64,000 nucleotides of DNA from the NCBI RefSeq assembly GCF_000382065.1, contig NZ_KB907502.1:62001-126000 (forward strand), read 5' to 3'. Below are positions 16,910-25,135 of the stretch, piece after piece. The position numbers and the translations under genes are program-made. Position 1 is the stretch's first letter. Every line of letters begins with the position of its first letter. The notes under the pieces are model-generated. The model was not told the origin of the DNA and ran no database searches. It saw only the letters and a program-made list of their open reading frames with translations. This stretch comes from Stenotrophomonas hibiscicola ATCC 19867. Lineage in GTDB: Bacteria; Pseudomonadota; Gammaproteobacteria; Xanthomonadales; Xanthomonadaceae.

Positions 16910-17413
16910 TTACGCGTCGCGGTTGCCGCGACGCATCACGCGTTGTTTCTCGATCGCCCAGTCGCGGTCCTTGGCGGCATCGCGCTTGTCGTGGTTCTGC
17001 TTGCCCTTGGCCAGTGCGATCTCAAGCTTGATCTTGTTCTTGCTCCAGTACATCGCGGTAGGCACGATCGTGTAGCCGTCGCGCTCGACCTTGCCGATCA
17101 GCTTGTCGATCTCGTTCCGGTGCAGCAGCAGCTTGCGCTCGCGGCGGTCCTCGGCGACCACGTGGGTGGAGGCCTGGATCAACGGGGTGATCTGTGCACC
17201 GATCAGGTAGATCTCGCCGCGCTTCACATAGGCGTAGGCGTCGATGATGTTGCCACGGCCTGCGCGGATCGACTTGACCTCCCAGCCCTGCAGGGCGAGG
17301 CCGGCCTCGAAGCGCTCTTCGATGTGATACTCGTGGCGGGCACGCTTGTTCAACGCGATGGTTTTGTTGGCCGTCGCGCTCTTTGCTTTATCCTTGCCGC
17401 TGTTCTTGCTCAT
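16910..17413 (-). CDS. smpB: SmpB, tmRNA-binding protein
   Basis: 167 aa, the usual SmpB length. Recognisable parts are [20 protein letters not shown], then EVKSIRAG, the conserved [11 protein letters not shown] stretch and a very basic C-terminal tail ([20 protein letters not shown]) that enters the mRNA channel. The start at 17413 has ACGGAA upstream. It is required for trans-translation with the nearby ssrA RNA and is divergent from the ratA-like gene by 57 bp. Confidence 0.96.
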   Translation of the reverse strand: MSKNSGKDKAKSATANKTIALNKRARHEYHIEERFEAGLALQGWEVKSIRAGRGNIIDAYAYVKRGEIYLIGAQITPLIQASTHVVAEDRRERKLLLHRNEIDKLIGKVERDGYTIVPTAMYWSKNKIKLEIALAKGKQNHDKRDAAKDRDWAIEKQRVMRRGNRDA

Positions 17414-17470
17414 TTCCGTATTGTCTCCGATTCGGGCCCGCCCGGTCGATTGCCGAAACGTCCTGTATTC

Positions 17471-17896
17471 ATGCCTACTATCCGCCGCAGCGCCCTGGTC
17501 GAACATTCGGCTGCGCGCATGTTCGACCTGGTCAACGATGTCCAGGCCTATCCGCGCCGTTTCCGCTGGTGTTCGGCCGCCCAGATCCTGGAGCAGGGCG
17601 AGGACCGCCTGGTGGCACGCCTGGACCTGGGCCTGGGTTCGTTCAGCACCTGGTTCCAGACCGAAAACACCCTGCAGCGCCCACACAGCATCGATATGCA
17701 GCTGCGCGATGGACCGTTCAAGCGGCTGCACGGCCGCTGGGAATTCCATGCGCTGGCCGAGGACGCCTGCAAGGTCACCCTCACCCTGGAGTTCGAGCCC
17801 AGCTCGCGCCTGCTCGGTCCGGCGCTGGCGATCGGCTTCCAGGGCCTGGCCGATCGGATGGTCAACGATTTCGTCCGCGTCGCCGACGAGGACTGA
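17471..17896 (+). CDS. RatA-family protein (START/polyketide-cyclase fold)
   Basis: 141 aa starting [20 protein letters not shown], the typical N-terminus of RatA/COQ10-like proteins. The family pattern [19 protein letters not shown], the central [17 protein letters not shown] and the C-terminal [13 protein letters not shown] are present. Members are ubiquinone-binding-type (CoQ10-like) proteins; E. coli RatA was also described as a ribosome-association inhibitor. It is 3 bp upstream of rnfH, the same pairing as in E. coli next to smpB. Confidence 0.88.
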   Translation: MPTIRRSALVEHSAARMFDLVNDVQAYPRRFRWCSAAQILEQGEDRLVARLDLGLGSFSTWFQTENTLQRPHSIDMQLRDGPFKRLHGRWEFHALAEDACKVTLTLEFEPSSRLLGPALAIGFQGLADRMVNDFVRVADED

Positions 17897-17899
17897 GCG

Positions 17900-18157
17900 G
17901 TGATCGAGGTCGAAGTGGTACTGGCTTGGCCGCAGCAGGTGCTGTCGCGCCGACTGAAACTGGAGGAGGGTGCCACCGTGGCCGACGCCATTGCCGCTGC
18001 GGCGCTGGAAGGCAGTGCCGATTGTCCGGCCGCTGCCGTGCACGGCGTCCTGGCGCGTCCGCAGCAGGTGCTGCTGGATGGCGACCGCGTCGAGCTGTTG
18101 CGCCCGCTGCTGGCCGATCCCAAGGACAACCGCCGGCGTCGCGCGCTCGGCGGTTGA
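17900..18157 (+). CDS. rnfH: RnfH family ubiquitin-fold protein
   Basis: 85 aa with a GTG start, 3 bp after the ratA-like stop and with GAGG inside its end. The protein has the RnfH/UPF0125 pattern: [20 protein letters not shown], then [18 protein letters not shown] and the basic end [11 protein letters not shown]. The fold is ubiquitin-like and the function is unsettled; it forms a two-gene unit with the ratA-like gene next to smpB. Confidence 0.9.
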   Translation: MIEVEVVLAWPQQVLSRRLKLEEGATVADAIAAAALEGSADCPAAAVHGVLARPQQVLLDGDRVELLRPLLADPKDNRRRRALGG

Positions 18158-18166
18158 TCCCGGCAA

Positions 18167-18184
18167 CCCGTCCCTGCGGACGGG
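18167..18184. terminator. Hairpin between rnfH and bamE
   Basis: CCCGTCC-CTGC-GGACGGG in the 36-bp gap between convergent genes. No T run, so a weak bidirectional terminator candidate. Confidence 0.45.
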
Positions 18185-18193
18185 GCTGGGCGC

Positions 18194-18586
18194 TTAACGG
18201 CCCTTCTTCTTCTTGTCCTTGGGCAGGTTGCGGCCGAACTGGCGCACGGTCTGCTGGGCCAGGGCCTTGTCGTTGCCCGGGAAGTAATCGCCCTCCCAGC
18301 GGGTCACGGTGTCATTCTCGAAGAACACCACGAAGTTCTTCACTTCGGTACGGCCCAGGCGGTTCACGCGCTGGCTGGACGTGTAGTCCCAGCGCTGGGC
18401 GTGGAACGGGTCGGGAATGGACGGGGTGCCCAGCAGCGCGGTGACCTGCTGCTTGCTCTGCCCGACCTGCAGCTTGGCCACGGCATCTTCCCGGATCAGG
18501 TTGCCCTGATAGATGGGTTGCTTGTAGATGATGCCGCACCCGGTGGTGGACAGGGCGACGGCGGCGACCAACAGGAGATTGCGCAT
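18194..18586 (-). CDS. bamE: BamE, outer-membrane protein assembly lipoprotein
   Basis: 130 aa. The lipoprotein signal MRNLLLVAAVALSTTGC places the lipid Cys at 17. The SmpA/OmlA domain follows, with YQGNLIREDAVAKLQVGQSK, TPSIPDPFHAQRWDY and the YxSSQR-like VNRLG part. The C-terminus is unusually Lys-rich (KDKKKKGR). It is a peripheral lipoprotein of the BAM complex and is divergent from fur, the conserved arrangement in gammaproteobacteria. Confidence 0.93.
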   Translation of the reverse strand: MRNLLLVAAVALSTTGCGIIYKQPIYQGNLIREDAVAKLQVGQSKQQVTALLGTPSIPDPFHAQRWDYTSSQRVNRLGRTEVKNFVVFFENDTVTRWEGDYFPGNDKALAQQTVRQFGRNLPKDKKKKGR

Positions 18587-18689
18587 CGGGACTGGCGGTT
18601 GGGGAAATCAAACCGATGATACACTCCCGGCGTGCCACCGCGACCCAATCCGAGGCAGCTGGCGCTAAATCGCCAATGAACGGAGACCT

Positions 18690-19106
18690 ATGGAAACCCA
18701 CGACCTGCGTAAAGTCGGCCTGAAGGTGACCCATCCGCGGATGCGGATCCTGGCGCTGCTCGAGCAGCGCAATGCCCAGCACCACCAGCATCACATGACC
18801 GCCGAGGACATCTACCGCCAGCTGCTCGAGCATGGCGACGAGATCGGCCTGGCGACCGTCTACCGGGTGCTGACCCAGTTCGAGGCTGCCGGCCTCGTGC
18901 TCAAGCACAATTTCGAGGGCGGCCAGGCCGTTTACGAACTGGACCGTGGTGGCCACCACGACCACATGGTCGACGTGGACAGCGGCAAGATCATCGAGTT
19001 CGAGAGCCATGAGATCGAGGAGCTGCAGCGCAAGATCGCGGCCGACCATGGCTACGAGCTGGAAGAGCACTCGCTGGTGCTGTACGTGCGCAAGAAGCGG
19101 AAGTAG
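18690..19106 (+). CDS. fur: Fur, ferric uptake regulator
   Basis: 138 aa, starting METHDLRKVGLKVTHPRMRI. The winged-helix part holds MTAEDIYRQLLEHGDEIGLA and the regulatory-metal ligands lie in HHDHMVDVDSGKIIEFE. The Cys-rich CxxC sites found in E. coli Fur are absent, as in other Xanthomonad and Pseudomonas Fur proteins. CGGAGA precedes the ATG. It represses iron-uptake genes when loaded with Fe2+. A TGGCG-N6-CGCCA dyad lies about 20 bp before the start, and a strong terminator follows. Confidence 0.95.
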   Translation: METHDLRKVGLKVTHPRMRILALLEQRNAQHHQHHMTAEDIYRQLLEHGDEIGLATVYRVLTQFEAAGLVLKHNFEGGQAVYELDRGGHHDHMVDVDSGKIIEFESHEIEELQRKIAADHGYELEEHSLVLYVRKKRK

Positions 19107-19132
19107 GCCGTTCAGGCCCGCTGGATGCGACG

Positions 19133-19158
19133 AAACCCCGGGCCTGCCCGGGGTTTTT
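19133..19158 (+). terminator. fur terminator
   Basis: AAACCCCGGGC / GCCCGGGGTTT stem with a short loop and TTTTT, 26 bp after the fur stop; a textbook intrinsic terminator, possibly usable by the convergent gene too. Confidence 0.85.
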
Positions 19159-19164
19159 CGTTGC

Positions 19165-20437
19165 TTACGGTAGATTCCCGCCACGCCTGGATGATCCCAT
19201 CAGGAGGTCCAGGTCCACCGCCTCGGCCATCGCCCGGTTCCCTGCATCACCCGGATGCAGGTGATCGCCGGAGTCGTAGGCGGCGGCCATCCGTAACGGC
19301 TCGGCCGGGTCGCGCAGCGCCGCGTCCAGATCGATCACCGCGTCGAACGGGCTGTCCGTACGCAGCCAGGCATTGAGTTGCCGCCGCAGGGCGTCCTTGT
19401 CCGGGTGGTAGTAGTCGTCCAGCGGCGTTCCGGGCAGGGCACCAGCGAACGGTGGCAGGGTGGCGCCGATTATCCGCACACCACGCCTGCGGGCCTGTTC
19501 TGCCAGGGTGCGATAGCCCGCCTGCAGTTCGGCCAGCGTTGGCCTGGCCTGGCCCCGGGCGAACGCCGTGCCGGGCCAGCTGATGTCGTTGATGCCGATC
19601 AGCACGATGACGCTCGCCACGCCGGGTTGATCCAGTGCATCGCGCTGGAAACGGGCCAGGGCGGACTCACCCATGCCGTCGCTCAGCAGCCGATTGCCGG
19701 AAATGCCCGCATTGACCACCGCCACCCCGCGCGGGGCGAGGCGCGCGGCCAGATGGTCGGTCCAGCGCTGGTCCTGGTCGAGGCTGGCCGTGGCGCCATC
19801 GGTGATCGAGTCGCCGATCACCACCACGCTGCGCGCGCTGGCGTTGGCCTCGACCTCGATACCGGCCAGGAGCAGGCGCGCGGTGGTGCTGCTGGCAGCG
19901 CGCAGCGCCTGGGCCCGGCTCTGGTCGCCAGCGGCGATCCAGCTGGTCTGGCGACCGTCCCAATGGAACGTCTGGACCGCCGCCGGCCCCGGCACGAAGA
20001 CACTGACCTGCAGCGCCTGCCGGTCATCCGTGGCAAGCGCCAGCGGATCGCTCAGCCGTTCCTGGCCGGCCGATCACCACGCTGGGCTGGCCGTCGAAGC
20101 TGAGCGGGTGAGGCGCGCCGCCCATGCGTGCGGAGATGCTGGCCGCTCCGATCCGCAACGGCTGGGTACCGTAGGCATTGCTCAGCCGCACCCGCAGCCG
20201 CGCCCCGCCCAGGCTGATGCGCGCGGTCTGGCGGAAAGTCTTGTCATGCAGCGCGGCCGGAACCAGGGTTGGGAAGAGGAAATCCGCGCCCCAGACCGGT
20301 TGCGGGCTGGCCTGCCAGCTGGCGACCCAGTGCGGGGCCGTGGCCGCGCTGGCAGCGCCGGACAGGGCAATCAATGCGGCGGCGGTGAACTGGCTCAAGC
20401 GGTTCATCGGGCAATCCCGGGAAGGAGGAATCGCCAT
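19165..20437 (-). pseudogene. SGNH/GDSL hydrolase, interrupted by a frameshift
   Basis: Two adjacent reading frames together encode one SGNH hydrolase of about 420 aa. The first (20437 to about 20065) has a signal peptide (NRLSQFTAAALIALSGAASA) and ends its true sequence at SVVIGRP. The second continues with QERLSDPLALATDDRQ and contains the catalytic blocks: GDSITDG (nucleophile Ser), GISGN, GINDI and DHLHPG (Asp-His). The shift lies in CCGGCC-rich sequence near 20061-20074, consistent with one extra or two missing bases. A start at 20437 has GGAGA upstream; 20407 gives a shorter signal peptide. It may be truly broken or a sequencing error. Divergent from a LysR gene. Confidence 0.75.
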
Positions 20438-20451
20438 GGTGATTCTCCGGC

Positions 20452-20496
20452 CATCTGTGAACTAGACTGCGCATGGATAATCATCTGTGAACTGGA
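20452..20496. promoter_or_regulatory. Direct-repeat operator between SGNH hydrolase and LysR genes
   Basis: CATCTGTGAACTAGA at 20452 is repeated as CATCTGTGAACTGGA at 20482, exactly 30 bp apart, in the 68-bp divergent promoter region. Repeats three helical turns apart suit a LysR tetramer that controls both genes. Confidence 0.55.
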
Positions 20497-20505
20497 TTCA
20501 TCGTC

Positions 20506-21423
20506 ATGGCGCGACCCGACATCAACCGATCCGGCGAGCTGGAAGTGTTCGTGCGGGTCATCGAGACCGGCGGCTTCTCCGCCGCCGCGCGCACGCTCGA
20601 CATGACGCCGTCTGCGGTGAGCAAGCTCGTGGCACGATTGGAGCAGCGGCTGGGCACGCGACTGCTGCAGCGATCCACCCGCCAGCTGCAGCTGACCCCG
20701 GAAGGCTGCGCGTTCTACGAGCGGGGCCTGCGGGTGCTGGCCGATCTGGAAGAAGCAGAGCGCTGCGCCAGTGCCCATGCCGAACCGCGTGGACGCCTGC
20801 GGGTCAACTCCAACGTGCCGTTCGGCCAGCATTTCCTGTTGCCGCTGCTGCCGGCGTTCCTGGCGCGCAACCCGCAGGTGGGGGTGGACCTGACCCTCAA
20901 TGATGAAGTGATTGACCTTCTGGAGCAGCGCACCGACGTTGCGGTAAGGGCCGGTCCGCTGAAGAGCTCCAGCCTGGTGGCGCGACGGCTGGGCGCGACG
21001 CGGATGATGATCGTGGCCGCGCCGGCGTACCTGCAGCGGCACGGGATGCCGCGCAACGCCGACGAACTGCAGTCGCACAACCGGCTGGACATCGGCCACG
21101 CGCGTGCGATGCAGGGCTGGCCGCTGCTGCAGGAGGGGCGAGAGCGGATGGTGCTGCCCAGCGGCAACGCCCGTGCCAGCAACGGCGATGCACTGCGCCA
21201 GCTGGTGCTGGGTGGTCTGGGCATGGCCCGCCTGGCCGCGTTCCAGGTGCAGGACGACGTCGCCGCCGGGCGCCTGCTGCCGGTGCTGGAAGAGGCCAAT
21301 CCGGGTGACCTGGAAGAAGTGCACGCCGTGTTCCTGGGGCAGGGCGGTTACCTGCCGCTGCGGGTGCGCGCGTTCCTCGATTTCCTGGTGGAACAGGTCG
21401 ATCTGACGCAGCCACGGGGGTAG
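20506..21423 (+). CDS. LysR-family transcriptional regulator
   Basis: 305 aa. N-terminal helix-turn-helix (ELEVFVRVIETGGFSAAART ... SAVSKLVARLEQRLGTRLLQ) and a periplasmic-binding-protein-like effector domain, belonging to the CrgA-type subgroup common near oxidoreductases and hydrolases. It is divergent from the frameshifted SGNH hydrolase with repeated elements in between, so that gene is the probable target. The TAG stop codon forms part of the GTAG end of a SMAG-like palindrome. Confidence 0.9.
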   Translation: MARPDINRSGELEVFVRVIETGGFSAAARTLDMTPSAVSKLVARLEQRLGTRLLQRSTRQLQLTPEGCAFYERGLRVLADLEEAERCASAHAEPRGRLRVNSNVPFGQHFLLPLLPAFLARNPQVGVDLTLNDEVIDLLEQRTDVAVRAGPLKSSSLVARRLGATRMMIVAAPAYLQRHGMPRNADELQSHNRLDIGHARAMQGWPLLQEGRERMVLPSGNARASNGDALRQLVLGGLGMARLAAFQVQDDVAAGRLLPVLEEANPGDLEEVHAVFLGQGGYLPLRVRAFLDFLVEQVDLTQPRG

Positions 21424-21523
21424 GGCCGGCCGCTGGCCGGCAACCTCACGATCTTCGCCCACCCGTGTTGGGTTGCCGGCCAGCGGCCGGCACTACCGCG
21501 CGGAAGCCGGGCCTATGCCCGGC
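21420..21523. repeat. Inverted pair of long GTAG palindromes plus a hairpin
   Basis: The element at 21420-21445 starts GTAGGGCCGGCCGCTGG and ends GGCAACC; an inverted copy at 21471-21496 ends GCCGGCACTAC. Each is itself a palindrome and together they can form a longer cruciform. A further GCCGGGCCTATGCCCGGC hairpin is at 21506-21523. They sit between convergent lysR and recN and probably stop transcription from both sides. Confidence 0.75.
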
Positions 21524-21533
21524 TCGGGCGGCG

Positions 21534-23195
21534 TTACACCTGCAGCAGCTTGCGTGCGGCGGCGCGCGCTTCCTTGCTCACTTCCACGCCACCCAGCATG
21601 CGCGCCAGCTCTTCTTCGCGCGCCTTGCTGTCCAGCTTTTCCACGGCGCTCTGGGTCATGCCTTCCACCGGCGCCTTGCTGACCCGGTAATGGGCATGGC
21701 CCTTGGAGGCGACCTGCGGCAGATGGGTCACGCACAGCACCTGGCGCTTCTCGCCCAGTGCGCGCAGCTTCTGGCCGACGATGTCGGCCACCGCGCCGCC
21801 GATGCCTGAATCCACTTCGTCGAACACCATCGTCGGCACCGCGTCCAGATCCAGCGCGGCCACTTCAATGGCCAGCGAGATGCGTGACAGTTCACCGCCC
21901 GAGGCCACCTTGCGCAGGGCGCGCGGCGGCTGGCCGGCGTTGGCGGCGACCAGGAACTCCACGCGTTCGGCGCCCTGCGGATCGGGCTTGCCGGCGTCCT
22001 GGGGTTCCAGCTCGATCAGGAACTGGCCGCCGCCCATGCCCAGCTCGGCGATGATGCCGGTGGTGGTGGCCGACAGTTCGGCGGCGGCGCTGCGGCGGCT
22101 GGCGGTCAGCACTTCAGCCTGCACGCGCCAGGCGGCGGCGGCCTTGTCGATCTCGCCGGCCAGGCGCTGCAGGCGCTCGTCGGCGCCGCGCAGTTGCTCC
22201 ACTTCGGCATGCATGCGCTCGCGTTGCGCGCCCAGCTCGTCCATCGGCACGCGGTGCTTGCGGGCCAGGTCGTGCAGGCGGCCGAGGCGGCGCTCGTTCT
22301 CCTCGAACTGTTCCGGGTCGGCATCCAGATCGTCATGCACGCGGTCAAGCAGCGACAGGGCTTCGTGCAGCTGGATCGAGGCATTCTCGATCAGGCCGTC
22401 CACCTCGCCCAGCCGTGGGTCGTGTTCGATCAGGCGCGACAGCTCGTGGCGCACCTGCTGCAACAGGTCCAGCGCGGAGCTGCCGTCGTCACCGTTGAGC
22501 TGGTTGCTGGCCGCCTGGCAGGCACTCAGCAGGGCGCTGGCGTGGGCCTGGCGACGGTGGCTGGCGCCGAGTGCCGCGATCGATTCCGGCTCAAGGTCTT
22601 CCCGGTCCAGTTCGCGCAGCTGGTGCTCGAGGAAGCCGATCCGGTCACTGACGTCGCCCTGTTGCGACAGCGCCAGCGATTCATCGACCAGTGCCTGCCA
22701 GGCCGCGGCGGCGCGCCGTACCTGGCGGCGTTCGTTCTCGTTGCCGGCATAGGCATCCAGCAGCGCCAGCTGCGACGGGCGCGTCAGCAGGGCCTGCTGT
22801 TCGTGCTGGCCGTGGATCTCCACCAGCAACGAGGCCAGGTCGCCCAGCTGGGCCAGGGTCACCGGGCGGCCGTTGATCCAGGCCCGGGAACCGCCGTCGG
22901 CGCGGATCACGCGGCGCAGCTGGCATTGGTCCTCGTCGTCCAGCTCGTTGTCGGCCAGCCACTGGCGCGCAGCCTGAAGCTGGTCCAGCACGAACTCTGC
23001 GGAAAGCTCGGCGCGGGCGGCGCCATGGCGGACCACGCCGCTGTCGGCGCGCAGGCCGGACAGGAAGCCCAGCGCGTCGACCATCAGCGACTTGCCGGCG
23101 CCGGTCTCGCCTGAAACCACGGTCATGCCTGGCCCGAACTCCAGTTCGGTAGCGCGGACGACGGCGAAATCCTTGATCGAAAGATGTCTGAGCAT
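21534..23195 (-). CDS. recN: RecN, DNA double-strand-break repair ATPase
   Basis: 553 aa SMC-like protein: Walker A GETGAGKSLMVDAL near residue 30, long coiled-coil regions in the middle (about 150-370), the ABC signature region RKVASGGELSRISLA, and Walker B VFDEVDSGIGG. The length is normal for RecN. It promotes recombinational repair. No clear LexA operator was seen in the short upstream region. It is divergent from hrcA, an arrangement also common in Xanthomonads. Confidence 0.96.
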   Translation of the reverse strand: MLRHLSIKDFAVVRATELEFGPGMTVVSGETGAGKSLMVDALGFLSGLRADSGVVRHGAARAELSAEFVLDQLQAARQWLADNELDDEDQCQLRRVIRADGGSRAWINGRPVTLAQLGDLASLLVEIHGQHEQQALLTRPSQLALLDAYAGNENERRQVRRAAAAWQALVDESLALSQQGDVSDRIGFLEHQLRELDREDLEPESIAALGASHRRQAHASALLSACQAASNQLNGDDGSSALDLLQQVRHELSRLIEHDPRLGEVDGLIENASIQLHEALSLLDRVHDDLDADPEQFEENERRLGRLHDLARKHRVPMDELGAQRERMHAEVEQLRGADERLQRLAGEIDKAAAAWRVQAEVLTASRRSAAAELSATTTGIIAELGMGGGQFLIELEPQDAGKPDPQGAERVEFLVAANAGQPPRALRKVASGGELSRISLAIEVAALDLDAVPTMVFDEVDSGIGGAVADIVGQKLRALGEKRQVLCVTHLPQVASKGHAHYRVSKAPVEGMTQSAVEKLDSKAREEELARMLGGVEVSKEARAAARKLLQV

Positions 23196-23254
23196 GGGTA
23201 AGGGGGTATCAGCAGCCGCGCAACGCTAGCACGCGGGCGCGCGAGGTCCAATGA

Positions 23255-23281
23255 CTTGCCAAGGTGATGCGCCGCCATTAT
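23255..23281 (+). promoter_or_regulatory. Sigma32-like promoter of hrcA
   Basis: CTTGCC (23255-23260) and CGCCATTA (23273-23280) are separated by 12 bp, close to the CTTGAA / CCCCATNT heat-shock consensus. No CIRCE inverted repeat was found here. This placement rules out the upstream in-frame ATG at 23251 as the hrcA start. Confidence 0.5.
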
Positions 23282-23310
23282 CTAGTGTCCGTGTCTCACA
23301 GGTTGATTCC

Positions 23311-24375
23311 ATGCACGGTTCTCCCGACCAGCTTGCCCCGCGTGCGCGCCATCTGCTGCGCACGCTGATCGCGCGTTATATCCAGGACGGTGAGCCGGTG
23401 GGCTCGCAGACGCTGGCACGCGTGGCCGGGCTGGAGGTCAGCCCGGCCACCATCCGCAACATCCTCGGCGACCTGGAGGACCTGGGCCTGCTGGCCTCGC
23501 CGCATACCTCGGCCGGGCGGGTACCGACCGCGCACGGTTACCGGGTATTCGTCGACAGCCTGCTGCAGATGCAGCCGCCGGGCGAGGGCGAGCTGGCCCG
23601 GCTGCGCCAGGAGCTGGCCGGCGGTGGCAGCACCCAGGCCCTGCTCGGCAGCGCTTCGGAACTGTTGTCGGCGATGAGCCACTTCGTCGGCGTGGTCAGC
23701 GCCCCGCGGCGGGAGCAGTTCGCCTTCCGCCAGATCGATTTCGTGGCGCTGGACGGACGGCGGGTGCTGGCGATCCTGGTGTTCGCCGACAACGAGGTAC
23801 AGAACCGGGTCATTGAGACCCGCCAGGAGTTTGCGCCGGGGCAGCTGGAGCAGGTCGCCAACTACCTCAATGCGCATTTCGCCGGCCTGCCGCTGGCCGA
23901 GATCCGCACCCGCCTGCTGCTGGAACTGCGCGATGCCCGGTCCGAACTGGAACAGCTGCTGGCGCACAGCATCGAACTGGCCGAACAGGCCCTGCAGCCG
24001 CCGGCCGACGACATGCTGGTGGCCGGCCAGACCCGGCTGATGGGGGTGCAGGACCTGTCTGACCTGGAGCGCCTGCGCGAACTGTTCGAGCTGTTCTCCA
24101 GCAAGCGCGAGATCCTGCAGCTGCTGGAGCGGACCATCCAGGCGCCGGGCGTGCGCATCTTCATCGGCGAGGAGACCGGGATGATGCCGCTGCAGGGCGT
24201 CTCGCTGGTCACCGCCCCGTACACCGCCAACGGCCAGGTGCTGGGCGTGCTGGGCGTGATCGGTCCCAAGCGGATGGCCTACGACCGCGTGATCCCGCTG
24301 GTCCAGGCCACGGCCGATGTGCTCGGCGCGGCCTTTTCACCGGCCTCGCGCACGCCGGGAACATCCGACGCTTGA
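23311..24375 (+). CDS. hrcA: HrcA, heat-shock repressor
   Basis: 354 aa starting MHGSPDQLAPRARHLLRTLI. The winged helix is at RYIQDGEPVGSQTLARVAGL ... SPATIRNILGDLEDLGLL, followed by the conserved SAGRVPTAHGYRVFVD and a GAF-like dimer domain with the C-terminal GPKRMAYDRVIPLV. HrcA represses chaperonin genes through CIRCE elements and needs GroEL for folding. It is the first gene of hrcA-grpE-dnaK-dnaJ. The start is chosen from family length and promoter position. Confidence 0.95.
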   Translation: MHGSPDQLAPRARHLLRTLIARYIQDGEPVGSQTLARVAGLEVSPATIRNILGDLEDLGLLASPHTSAGRVPTAHGYRVFVDSLLQMQPPGEGELARLRQELAGGGSTQALLGSASELLSAMSHFVGVVSAPRREQFAFRQIDFVALDGRRVLAILVFADNEVQNRVIETRQEFAPGQLEQVANYLNAHFAGLPLAEIRTRLLLELRDARSELEQLLAHSIELAEQALQPPADDMLVAGQTRLMGVQDLSDLERLRELFELFSSKREILQLLERTIQAPGVRIFIGEETGMMPLQGVSLVTAPYTANGQVLGVLGVIGPKRMAYDRVIPLVQATADVLGAAFSPASRTPGTSDA

Positions 24376-24438
24376 AACGCAGCATCCCGCCCACACTAGG
24401 GTGGTTGGAGGCGGAGTTTGACCGCCAGGGACCCAGAC

Positions 24439-24954
24439 ATGAACCACGAACAGCCAGATATCGAATCCCAGCAGAGTGCCGCCGATGCGGCCGCCACCGC
24501 CGGCGTCAACGACGAAGTCGAGCGCCTGCGCGCCGAAATCGAACAGGTCAAGGCCGATGCCCTGCGTGAGCGCGCCGACCTGGAGAACCAGCGCAAGCGC
24601 GTTGCCCGTGACATCGAACAGGCCCGCAAGTTCGCCAACGAGAAGCTGCTGGGCGATCTGCTCCCCGTGTTCGACAGCCTGGACGCCGGCCTGAAGGCCG
24701 CCGGCGACGACCCGCACCCGCTGCGCGAAGGCCTGGAGCTGACCTACAAGCAGCTGCTCAAGGTCGCTGCCGACAACGGCCTGGTCCTGCTGGACCCGAT
24801 CGGCCAGCCGTTCAACCCGGAACACCACCAGGCGATCAGCCAGGCGCCGACCCCGGGCGCCGCCCCGGGCAGCGTGGTGACCGTGTTCCAGAAGGGCTAC
24901 CTGCTCAACGAGCGCCTGCTGCGGCCAGCGCTGGTGGTGGTGGCCGCCGAGTGA
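24439..24954 (+). CDS. grpE: GrpE, DnaK nucleotide-exchange factor
   Basis: 171 aa starting [19 protein letters not shown] charged N-terminal tail is followed by the long coiled coil (about 28-75: [20 protein letters not shown]) and a beta-rich C-terminal domain with [10 protein letters not shown] and the end [22 protein letters not shown] lies before the ATG; the longer ORF start at 24418 has no support. Third chaperone-control component of the heat-shock operon, 63 bp after hrcA and 181 bp before dnaK. Confidence 0.96.
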   Translation: MNHEQPDIESQQSAADAAATAGVNDEVERLRAEIEQVKADALRERADLENQRKRVARDIEQARKFANEKLLGDLLPVFDSLDAGLKAAGDDPHPLREGLELTYKQLLKVAADNGLVLLDPIGQPFNPEHHQAISQAPTPGAAPGSVVTVFQKGYLLNERLLRPALVVVAAE

Positions 24955-25043
24955 TCCCGCAGGGCCGGGGCGGCGGACAGACCCGCCACCCGACCCGACG
25001 CTGAACGCGCCGGATGACCGGAAACACAGCGTTCGGAGGATGG

Positions 25044-25072
25044 CTTGAATGTTCCACGAGCCTCCCCCACAT
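25044..25072 (+). promoter_or_regulatory. Sigma32 heat-shock promoter of dnaK
   Basis: CTTGAA (25044-25049) is a perfect -35 and CCCCACAT (25065-25072) matches CCCCATNT at 7 of 8 positions, with 15 bp between. Transcription would begin about 57 nt before the dnaK ATG. This gives dnaK-dnaJ a heat-shock promoter of their own inside the hrcA operon. Confidence 0.8.
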
Positions 25073-25135
25073 CGTATTCATCCACCGGCCGAACGGCCGG
25101 ACTGACCCCAACAAGCATCCTCAGGAGTCTCCCCC

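Noticed and set aside
23251..23310. Upstream start for hrcA at 23251
   Set aside because: It overlaps the sigma32-like promoter and adds 20 residues absent from the family N-terminus.
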